In this document: in pieces, positions 1 to 5,815 of the stretch
Position numbering within the stretch: the stretch's first letter is position 1
How the letters are laid out: every line of letters begins with the position of its first letter
Notes under the pieces: model-generated
The model's database searches: none
Seen by the model: only the letters and a program-made list of their open reading frames with translations
Told to the model about the DNA's origin: nothing
Source of the DNA: Nitrososphaerales archaeon TH526
GTDB lineage: Archaea; Thermoproteota; Nitrososphaeria; Nitrososphaerales; Nitrososphaeraceae
Assembly: GCA_014523665.1 (NCBI GenBank)
Contig: JAATVR010000525.1
Location: 1 to 5,946 of the forward strand
Reading direction: 5' to 3'
DNA length: 5,946 nt
Made by a program: the position numbers and the translations under genes

Positions 1-402
1 AAAGAATCCTGTGAAGATCAAACCGTCCAAGAAATTATATCCATCAATAAACAGTAGTGCACTCACAATAGCGGTAACAAGCAGAAAAATCTTGTCCAGT
101 TTGAAAGTACTGACATTGATTCCTCTTAATGGTGATTTGGATATGCGGGTTGTTGCAATAATCAGCATAAGTGACAACCCCAATGTCATCATCAATAGAT
201 TACTTCCTAACCCTGCTCCTATCGCTACTCCAAAAGATCCAGCAGCAGCAGCATAGATAACGATCGCGATTTCGGGGAGGGTTGTAGCTACACTTAGGAT
301 TGTCCTCCCTACAAACTTAGCACCGTATCTAGCTGAGAGATGTTCAGCGCCATAGGAGAGAGCCCAGCTTGCTACGATTAATTCTGCTAACCAAATGATC
401 AT
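1..402 (-). CDS. Na+/Ca2+ exchanger family (CaCA) membrane protein, N-terminal part, cut by window edge
   Basis: This is an open frame of 134 codons with no stop, continuing past the left edge, so only the N-terminal part of a cation antiporter is visible. The protein would exchange Ca2+ or another cation for Na+ or H+ across the cytoplasmic membrane. A hydrophobic segment (about residues 2-18) is followed by an alpha-1 repeat: G32-R33-T34, then T40-T41-L42-P43-E44 (family form GTSLPE), and G62-A63-G64-L65-G66-S67-N68 (family form GNxxGSN), then further hydrophobic segments at about 69-84 and 105-119. Glu44 matches the ion-binding glutamate of the family. The second family glycine-asparagine reads Gly-Ala, and the GSNxxN asparagine is Met71, so the ion site looks atypical. 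The ATG at 402 is chosen because a TATA-like element lies about 25-30 nt upstream; a TTG at 426 in the same frame is a less likely alternative. The second alpha repeat should lie outside the window. Confidence 0.85.
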   Translation of the reverse strand, partial: MIIWLAELIVASWALSYGAEHLSARYGAKFVGRTILSVATTLPEIAIVIYAAAAGSFGVAIGAGLGSNLLMMTLGLSLMLIIATTRISKSPLRGINVSTFKLDKIFLLVTAIVSALLFIDGYNFLDGLIFTGFF

Positions 403-424
403 CGACGTCAGATTTTCGGAACTC

Positions 425-432
425 AAAATAAA
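425..432 (-). promoter_or_regulatory. TATA-like promoter element for the antiporter gene
   Basis: On the minus strand this reads TTTATTTT, about 25-30 nt before the ATG at 402. That spacing would place transcription start at or very near the start codon. The gene has no Shine-Dalgarno sequence, which fits a leaderless archaeal mRNA. The call rests on sequence and spacing alone. Confidence 0.4.
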
Positions 433-457
433 CCTGTTATCTGACCTAAGTGATATT

Positions 458-476
458 ATCAATATAATATATTGAT
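458..476. repeat. Perfect 19-bp AT-rich palindrome (possible operator)
   Basis: ATCAATATA and TATATTGAT form a perfect 9-bp inverted repeat around one central A. It lies about 26 bp upstream of the TATA-like element of the antiporter gene, where an archaeal activator or repressor dimer could bind. AT-rich DNA yields palindromes by chance fairly often, so operator function is an inference. Confidence 0.35.
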
Positions 477-774
477 TTCTTGTATCATATGAGCAGGTAA
501 TTGTCTAGATAGTTATGATTGTAATGTCAAGTCTAAATAATGCAACAGTATTTAATCTCGTGTTCCTTACGCTATATGATTACCATAATAAGTAACAGAA
601 CCTTGAATTTGCACATAGGACAGCTTCGCTCCTAGTTTCACAGATCACTCTCCTGCAAGACACTGAATTAGGCAATTTTTTACTCGATCTTAAACAATAG
701 TGACTTGAACTTCAAATTAGAACGATTGCGCACAGGCATATTTCATGCCTAAATTGAACTGGCACTGTCTAACC

Positions 775-782
775 TTTTTATT
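775..782 (+). promoter_or_regulatory. TATA-like promoter element for the thiolase gene
   Basis: TTTTTATT lies about 26-33 nt before the ATG at 808, the usual distance between an archaeal TATA box and a leaderless start codon. It lies inside the extended open frame that begins at 745, so it also argues against that upstream ATG as the true start. Confidence 0.5.
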
Positions 783-807
783 ACCTAAAGGTATAAAGTT
801 GGCGTAT

Positions 808-1968
808 ATGCCAAATAAGGTTTTCGTCCTCGGCGCAGGTAGTACGAAATATGGTAAGCTAAATGAAAGTGTTGTAGAATTAGCGTTAGATGCCTCAAAG
901 GAAGCTATTACTTCTGCTGGTATAACCCCCAAGGAAATACAATCAGGTTACATTTCAAATGTATTTGGAGTTTCTGACAAGCAAGTTCATATGGCACCTG
1001 TTATAATGAGTAACCTAGGCATTCCTTATACTCCCGGCTTAACCATAGAATCAGCATGTGGATCAGGCTCTGTAATGTTAAGAGAGGCGTATGCGAATGT
1101 TGCTGCAGGTTTTTATGACTGTGTCTTGGCGGTAGGTGTTGAAAAAATCACTCAGGTAGGAACAGTTCAAAGCACTACGCTTTTTTCATATTGTTCAGAT
1201 TTCTTTTATGAGGGAGGAAATGGAGCTTCTTTCCCAGGCCTTTTCGCATCTATCGCACGGGCTTATCTTACTAGGTACAAGGCAACAGAAGAGGATTTAG
1301 CTTATGTAGCGGTTAAAAATCATGAGAATGGAATGCTAAACCCCAAAGCACATGTACGTAAGATAATTACAATCCAAGATGTGATGCAATCTCCTGTTGT
1401 AGCATCTCCGTTAAAGCTTTACGATTGTTGTCCATTCTCTGACGGTGCTTCCGCACTAATACTTTGTAGTGAGGAATTTGCAAAGAAAAAGGGCAAAAGC
1501 TATGTGGAAATAATCGGATCGGGCCGTGGTGCCTCCCCCGCTGCTGTACAATCGCGTGAGGATATCACAACTATACCAAGTACTGTCAATGCTGCACGAC
1601 AGGCGTATCAGATGGCCAAGATAACACCCAAAGATGTAGATTTCGCTGAAGTACACGATTGCTTTACCATTGCTGAAGTTATAGATACTGAGGACCTGGG
1701 CTTTTTCAAGAAAGGAGAAGCTGCAGAGGCAATAAGATCTGGTGCTACAAAGAGGAATGGAGAAATTCCTATTAATCCATCGGGAGGATTAAAATCCAAA
1801 GGACATCCGATCGGAGCTACAGGGATAGGTCAAGTTGTTGAAGTCTTCGACCAATTTACGGGTAAGGCCGGAGACCGGACAATACAAGACGCAGAGATCG
1901 CAGTTACCCACAACTTCGGTGCTACCGGGGCTAGCGCAGCTGTACACGTTTTCAAGAAAGTGAAATGA
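808..1968 (+). CDS. Thiolase, SCP2-like archaeal type (acetyl-CoA C-acetyltransferase family)
   Basis: This 386-residue protein would catalyse the reversible thiolytic cleavage or condensation of acyl-CoAs, most plausibly acetyl-CoA to acetoacetyl-CoA. The acyl-accepting cysteine is Cys84 in ESACGSGS. The active site continues with HDCF at 283-286 (replacing NEAF of classical thiolases), NPSGG at 323-327, and GHPIGATG around His333. The classical second cysteine motif is replaced by HNFGATGA from His368, as in SCP2-type and archaeal thiolases. Length fits the family. The frame stays open upstream to an ATG at 745, but the N-terminus from 808 (MPNKVFVLGAG) matches where the thiolase fold begins and the promoter lies between the two. 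A DUF35 protein starts 6 nt after the stop, and such pairs form complexes in archaea. A role in mevalonate synthesis, the 3-hydroxypropionate/4-hydroxybutyrate cycle or fatty acid degradation cannot be separated from sequence alone. Confidence 0.93.
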   Translation: MPNKVFVLGAGSTKYGKLNESVVELALDASKEAITSAGITPKEIQSGYISNVFGVSDKQVHMAPVIMSNLGIPYTPGLTIESACGSGSVMLREAYANVAAGFYDCVLAVGVEKITQVGTVQSTTLFSYCSDFFYEGGNGASFPGLFASIARAYLTRYKATEEDLAYVAVKNHENGMLNPKAHVRKIITIQDVMQSPVVASPLKLYDCCPFSDGASALILCSEEFAKKKGKSYVEIIGSGRGASPAAVQSREDITTIPSTVNAARQAYQMAKITPKDVDFAEVHDCFTIAEVIDTEDLGFFKKGEAAEAIRSGATKRNGEIPINPSGGLKSKGHPIGATGIGQVVEVFDQFTGKAGDRTIQDAEIAVTHNFGATGASAAVHVFKKVK

Positions 1969-1974
1969 GCTAAT

Positions 1975-2373
1975 TTGTCTGACTCAAAAGTTCCAAATCA
2001 GACCATGAATAGGAGAAGCCTGTTCATAGAGGCAGCTAGTCGTGGAAAGATTCTGGCAAATAAATGCAAAAAATGCAACTATTCTACTCTTGAAACAGTA
2101 TATTTCTGTGAAAAGTGCTCATCAGATGTATTTATCACCGAGGAGTACGCAGGGCTGGGTAATGTGGTTACATTTACAATTCAATCTGTCGCTCCAGAAG
2201 GATTTACTGATGCGGGCTCGTACGCATGGGTCGTTTTTAAAGTTGATGGTGCCCCATTCAATGTATCTGGATTTCTAAAGGGTATCCATGCTCCTTCAGA
2301 TTTACCAATTGGCTCAAAGGTACAAGTGACTGGTTTTGATGAGAAACATGGGTTGCTTTTGAAGCGTGTTTGA
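1975..2373 (+). CDS. DUF35 zinc-ribbon/OB-fold protein, thiolase partner
   Basis: This 132-residue protein has the DUF35 layout: a short N-terminal helix, a zinc ribbon with Cys31-x2-Cys34 and Cys45-x2-Cys48, then a beta-rich OB-fold from about residue 57 to the end. In the known archaeal acetoacetyl-CoA thiolase/HMG-CoA synthase complex, the DUF35 subunit bridges the enzymes and shapes a shared CoA-binding site. That family knowledge plus the 6-nt gap after the thiolase stop supports co-transcription and a physical partnership. The start is uncertain. The TTG at 1975 gives the tightest spacing; an ATG at 2005 would remove ten residues and leave the zinc ribbon intact. Neither has a clear Shine-Dalgarno sequence. 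No HMG-CoA synthase gene is adjacent, so the complex may be a two-protein version or recruit an enzyme encoded elsewhere. Confidence 0.88.
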   Translation: MSDSKVPNQTMNRRSLFIEAASRGKILANKCKKCNYSTLETVYFCEKCSSDVFITEEYAGLGNVVTFTIQSVAPEGFTDAGSYAWVVFKVDGAPFNVSGFLKGIHAPSDLPIGSKVQVTGFDEKHGLLLKRV

Positions 2374-2510
2374 AGCATTGTCATAATATTGGTCGTGAGC
2401 CACTATCCTTTTCAGAATCTTTCTGCCGCTTGATCAAGAAATGTACCTGCATTTTTCCAACTTAGCCTAGGACAGGCTGCCATGTAGCTTAGCTTAAACA
2501 TGTTTGTAGG

Positions 2511-2538
2511 TATATAGAATTTAACATCTGCTTTTACA
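2511..2538 (+). promoter_or_regulatory. Candidate promoter elements for the CdvB-like gene
   Basis: Two TATA-like elements are visible. TATATAG at 2511-2517 would place the start of transcription near 2541, giving a leader of about 10 nt before the ATG at 2551. TTTTACA at 2532-2538 lies 28-34 nt before an internal ATG at 2566 and would give a leaderless mRNA starting there, matching the pattern of the neighbouring genes. Sequence alone does not decide between them. Confidence 0.35.
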
Positions 2539-2550
2539 TCACATTTTTTA

Positions 2551-3192
2551 ATGTATTTGCGACAGATGGAACAGCATCGTCAGCGATTCAGTGGAGAGAT
2601 TACAAATGCAAGTGCCGTTGTAAATACCCAACTTTCAAAGCTGAAGATGCTGGAAAGAAAATTTTCGAATATGGATGATAAATTCAGCGTTGAAATATCC
2701 ACTCTTATGAAGAATGGTAATAATGCGCGGGCAAAAGCACTTGCCAATGAACTAGTGAATATTCGACGAATCAAGAATATTACTCGAAACATGAACCTTA
2801 CGCTGGAGATGCTAGTAATCAGGTTTAGCACTCTCAAGGATTTTGGGATGATTATGAACACTATTGAACCTACAATAGATATGATAAAGAGTATTCAACT
2901 TGATATATCAGCCATCGTTCCTGCCGCAAACGGAGTACTTTCCGAAATGTCTGAGGTTTCATCAGAGGTTCTAAGTGAAAGCACTAAGATAAGTGGAAAC
3001 TATGCCATTCCAACTAGCGTAGATTCCGATGCTCTGGATATTCTAACCGAAATCGAATCGGTAATGGAACAGGACGCTAAAACGAAATTACCTGAAATAC
3101 CTACAGAGATAAACGAAACGATAATCCAATCAACTGATAATATTAAGATGAGGAGGTTATTAAAGGAAAGTCAGGTACTGGTCGAAACTTGA
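2551..3192 (+). CDS. cdvB: ESCRT-III/Snf7-family protein, CdvB paralog
   Basis: This protein of up to 213 residues is recognisable as an archaeal CdvB-type ESCRT-III subunit, which polymerises on membranes during constriction and cell division. The conserved core is helical and charged. Residues 58-73 (around the AKALANELVNIRR stretch) match the ESCRT-III helix, followed by the LEMLVIRFSTLKDFGMIM stretch at about 85-102 and a segment ending at VPAANGVLSEMSE (123-135), which fits the family's usual ending of the core. No transmembrane segment or signal peptide is seen. After a Ser-rich linker, residues 180-186 read LPEIPTE, a close match to the MIM2 motif that binds the MIT domain of Vps4/CdvC. 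No winged-helix domain follows, so this looks like an accessory paralog and not the full CdvB of Sulfolobus. The start may instead be the ATG at 2566. It appears to have its own promoter. Confidence 0.85.
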   Translation: MYLRQMEQHRQRFSGEITNASAVVNTQLSKLKMLERKFSNMDDKFSVEISTLMKNGNNARAKALANELVNIRRIKNITRNMNLTLEMLVIRFSTLKDFGMIMNTIEPTIDMIKSIQLDISAIVPAANGVLSEMSEVSSEVLSESTKISGNYAIPTSVDSDALDILTEIESVMEQDAKTKLPEIPTEINETIIQSTDNIKMRRLLKESQVLVET

Positions 3193-3255
3193 ATAGATTG
3201 CAGGAATTGAGGTAGGTCATATTATATCGATAGTAAAATATAATTTACAAAGTAG

Positions 3256-3263
3256 TTTTAATT
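3256..3263 (+). promoter_or_regulatory. TATA-like promoter element for the HTH/ATP-cone/NrdD-like gene
   Basis: TTTTAATT ends about 24 nt before the ATG at 3287, again the spacing expected for a leaderless archaeal transcript. The 94-bp gap after the CdvB-like gene shows no clear oligo-T terminator, so read-through from upstream is also possible. Confidence 0.4.
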
Positions 3264-3286
3264 GTCTAGGCTGAATATCGGGTGCA

Positions 3287-5404
3287 ATGGAACAGTTGAG
3301 TCGCGATTACTCATTTCAAACAGAGAACAAAAGGTATGGGATTCTCGAATCCGCCTCAAAACGAGTGCGGATGATCTTTTCTGTTATGGCCAGTCCTAAC
3401 AGAATTGATATTCTTAGAATATTAAATTCAAAAGGTCCGCTTACTTACTCTGAACTGAAGTCACTCGCTGGGTTCAAATCGAAAAAAGAATCTGGAAAAT
3501 TTGCTTATCACTTAAGGAAACTGCTTAGGCAGTCACTAGTTGCTTTAAACAAGGGAGAACGAAGATATACAATAACTAACTTAGGGAAATTAGTCCTGAG
3601 CCTTGCAAGACAGATTGAAGAAAGGTCAATAGTTGAAAGCGGTAAAATGTATGTTAGGACAAGTCATAATTCTATTGAGGAGTTTAATTCCCACAAGATA
3701 ATCCAATCTATCGTTAGGGAGGCAGGCATGCCTTTGGAGCAAGCGCAGAAAATCACCGAAGAAGTAGAGAACAAGATCTACAAGTTCCAGGCGGCTTATC
3801 TTACGTCTTCTCTGGTTCGTGAAACGGTTAATTCCGTGCTTATAGAACATGGGTATGAAGAGTATCGGAGTAGAATGTCCAGATTAGGTATGCCTAGTTC
3901 TGATGTACTTGATCTGATAAACAATGCGGAAGGAATTACGAGTGGAATAGAGGGAATTATCAATAACGCTTCCATGTCAGTGTTTTCAGAGCACCTACTA
4001 CTGAATTCTCTGCCCAAGGACATTTCGGATATGCACCTAGCTGGAGAATTAAACATCTCCAATCCTGGGGTATGGGGTATAGTTCCTGATGTGGCATTCT
4101 TAAACATCAATAAATTTTCTGAAGGCTTACAAAACTTAAACGGCAAGTTTTTTAACATATCAAGGATTCGCTTCGATGAAAAGTCCAAATTCGCGGCAGC
4201 ATTGCAATTACTTTTGGCTTTGATGAGCAGAGAAGCATCATCGGAAGTGGTACTTGAAGGCATTACAGATTTTCTCTTGAATGACACTTTGGATCGTGAT
4301 GAAATTGCGTCATCTTTTGCTCAATCTCTTATCTCGTCATCTGCCTCAGCTTCCTATTCTGAAGGACTACCTTCATTTACCATTCTATTACCTGCAAGTA
4401 CTCTTGATAAAAAGACGCTTCAGGCTTTGTTTGAGGGTTACACAAGGTATACTGACTTAACACCATTACCAAGGGTTGGTCTGGCATTAAATTACAGTAA
4501 AAATTCCAATACGTTGGAAGAAGACTCGCAAACGATATCCTCTGTAGTTAGGTCGGGGGGTAAGATCGCGATCATGCAAAATGGAAAGCGGACGAGCAAT
4601 GGTATTCGAAAATCATTGGACGGTAAGGATACATGGAGCGTTGCATCTTTACAGTCAATGTCGATCAATCTTCCTAGACTCGCATATCAGTCGAATAAAG
4701 ATGAAACATATTTCAGGGCAAAACTCGCTCTAGCACTAAAACCTGCTTTGGAGGCGATGTATATTAGAAAGAAGAATATCTTGAATGCGATCAGAAAGGG
4801 GTTATGCCCAGTTATGGGAAGTGCAAATTTCGAAAATTTCGGCACTACTAACATAATTCTCAATCTCACTGGACTAAAGGAATCAGTGTATGATATCTTG
4901 GGATATAATCACAATTCTGCTGGAGACGATGTCCTGAGAAAAGTACTGAAGACCTCGGGTGATGTAGCATTAGACCACGGGAGGCAAATGGGCAATGAAT
5001 CGGTAGGTATCTCAATGATAAATGATGATAGTAGCACAAGGTTTTCAACCTTGGATTCAGAAAAATATGGCAAGACTCTATTATCTACCGGGCCCGAGTC
5101 AACTGAGCACTATTCTCAAGGGATCACTGTGAACAGTAAGGAACTTTTGTCACAGCCTCAGAAAATATTAGAAGAATGCATGTCCATTGATAGTCTGCTA
5201 AGGGGTGGGTTGTCGACGTCAATAGATCTAACTGATATTACCTCACAGGATGAATTTAGTAAAGCAATAGGCGCCAGCAGTGGACTCACCTTTTTCCGAC
5301 CATTCGTGCGAACCCAGATTTGTAGAGGGTGCAGCAGACGTTATGTTGGGTCGGATGTTAAGAAATGCGAGACCTGCGGGTCGGTATATCTAAGGACATG
5401 TTGA
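3287..5404 (+). CDS. ArsR-type HTH + ATP-cone + NrdD-like protein lacking radical residues (probable regulator)
   Basis: The 705 residues divide into four parts. Residues 25-110 form an ArsR-like winged helix-turn-helix (ASPNRIDILRIL at 35-46, a wing at about 85-97). Residues 121-200 match an ATP-cone, the nucleotide-sensing domain of ribonucleotide reductases and NrdR. Residues 230-670 resemble the anaerobic (class III) reductase NrdD: LPKDISDMHLAGEL at 242-255, INLPRLAY at 460-467, FGTTNIILNLTGL at 518-530 and DSLLRGGLS at 635-643. Residues 679-697 form a Cys4 zinc ribbon (CxxC, CxxC) like that at the NrdD C-terminus. The catalytic parts are missing: the first cysteine of the protein is Cys507, the NrdD MGCR position reads SVVRS, and the protein stops where the glycyl-radical motif should begin. 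No NrdG activase lies beside it. The most likely role is a DNA-binding regulator sensing nucleotides; target genes are unknown. The start fits the promoter spacing. Confidence 0.85.
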   Translation: MEQLSRDYSFQTENKRYGILESASKRVRMIFSVMASPNRIDILRILNSKGPLTYSELKSLAGFKSKKESGKFAYHLRKLLRQSLVALNKGERRYTITNLGKLVLSLARQIEERSIVESGKMYVRTSHNSIEEFNSHKIIQSIVREAGMPLEQAQKITEEVENKIYKFQAAYLTSSLVRETVNSVLIEHGYEEYRSRMSRLGMPSSDVLDLINNAEGITSGIEGIINNASMSVFSEHLLLNSLPKDISDMHLAGELNISNPGVWGIVPDVAFLNINKFSEGLQNLNGKFFNISRIRFDEKSKFAAALQLLLALMSREASSEVVLEGITDFLLNDTLDRDEIASSFAQSLISSSASASYSEGLPSFTILLPASTLDKKTLQALFEGYTRYTDLTPLPRVGLALNYSKNSNTLEEDSQTISSVVRSGGKIAIMQNGKRTSNGIRKSLDGKDTWSVASLQSMSINLPRLAYQSNKDETYFRAKLALALKPALEAMYIRKKNILNAIRKGLCPVMGSANFENFGTTNIILNLTGLKESVYDILGYNHNSAGDDVLRKVLKTSGDVALDHGRQMGNESVGISMINDDSSTRFSTLDSEKYGKTLLSTGPESTEHYSQGITVNSKELLSQPQKILEECMSIDSLLRGGLSTSIDLTDITSQDEFSKAIGASSGLTFFRPFVRTQICRGCSRRYVGSDVKKCETCGSVYLRTC

Positions 5405-5530
5405 GATGCCGTGGATGAGTAATAGTGCTATCAACATATTCACCGTCCTGCCGATAGTAGCAGGGAAAAGCGCAACGACAGTGAAATAACTTTAGATTCT
5501 CAATGATGTGGGAAGTTACGTAATTGGTAA

Positions 5531-5556
5531 CTAGGGCAGTCCTAGATTATTTTTTT
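5531..5556 (+). terminator. Hairpin plus T-tract, terminator for the NrdD-like gene
   Basis: CTAGG and CCTAG form a perfect 5-bp stem around a five-base spacer, extended by a possible G-T pair, and are followed four bases later by a run of seven T. It lies about 130 nt after the stop of the preceding plus-strand gene. Archaeal termination depends mainly on the T-tract, so the hairpin may be secondary. Its distance implies a long 3' untranslated region. Confidence 0.5.
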
Positions 5557-5775
5557 CAGATTGCTTAGGTCTATGAAATGGGTCATGGTTGATTCAAAAT
5601 AATACTTTAAGATCAGCTGTCTAAAATGTAAACGAGATTCATATCAAAGACCTATACTGGCCTGCGATCATATCTGTAATGCCTATTTAGTATTTAGGGT
5701 GGTAATTTGTGAAAATCTTGTATGTGATTATCATTTGCTTTCCATCTGAAAGAACATGGGATGTCAACGAGTTTT

Positions 5776-5789
5776 AAAAAAGAAAAAAA
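5776..5789 (-). terminator. Oligo-T terminator of the minus-strand gene
   Basis: On the minus strand this is T7-C-T6, beginning 26 nt after the stop codon at 5816-5818. Two closely spaced oligo-T runs just after a gene are the typical archaeal terminator. Its position supports the reading that a real gene ends there on the minus strand. Confidence 0.6.
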
Positions 5790-5815
5790 GAATGATGTGT
5801 ATATGTTTTGTCTTG

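Larger units (their letters stand above)
403..807. other. Divergent intergenic region, about 405 bp
   Basis: No protein-coding gene is convincing here. The region lies between divergently transcribed genes and holds the two promoters, the 19-bp palindrome at 458-476, a bulged hairpin at 616-634 (TAGG, AGC, loop TTC, GCT, CCTA), a six-T run at 675-680, and a small 6-bp stem hairpin at 734-750 (AGGCAT/ATGCCT). A hairpin followed by a T-run on the plus strand with no coding gene ahead could mark a short RNA, but nothing here matches a known RNA family and no tRNA is recognisable. Confidence 0.5.
5405..5815. other. Convergent intergenic region with no convincing gene
   Basis: These roughly 410 bp lie between the ends of two convergent genes. 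They hold a plus-strand terminator candidate at 5531-5556, a minus-strand oligo-T terminator at 5776-5789, and only very short open frames: a 27-codon one from an ATG at 5406, just past the preceding stop, and a 22-codon GTG frame at 5709. Neither shows recognisable protein features. No tRNA or other RNA family is recognisable. Confidence 0.5.

Noticed and set aside
11..256. 81-codon plus-strand frame at the left edge
   Set aside because: It lies antisense to the exchanger gene, whose minus-strand product carries recognisable alpha-1 motifs; the plus-strand product does not resemble a known protein.
745..807. N-terminal extension of the thiolase from an ATG at 745
   Set aside because: The 21 extra residues precede the normal start of the thiolase fold, the ATG lies in a small hairpin, and the TATA-like element at 775-782 would be inside the coding sequence.
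2400..2475. Short hairpin (AGCCT/AGGCT) and a T5 run after the DUF35 gene as a terminator
   Set aside because: The T-run precedes the hairpin and is short; the order and strength do not support a confident terminator.
3796..4287. 163-codon minus-strand frame
   Set aside because: It is antisense to the NrdD-like gene, has no recognisable motifs and no promoter, and mirrors the codon pattern of the plus-strand gene.
5574..5610. GGTTGATTC, resembling a tRNA T-arm
   Set aside because: No acceptor stem, anticodon arm or D-arm can be built around it.
5566..5654. 7-bp inverted repeats TAGGTCT/AGACCTA about 75 bp apart
   Set aside because: The arms are short and far apart, with no mobile-element gene between them; chance is sufficient.
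5709..5777. 22-codon frame from a GTG
   Set aside because: Too short, no recognisable features, and it runs into the terminator of the convergent gene.
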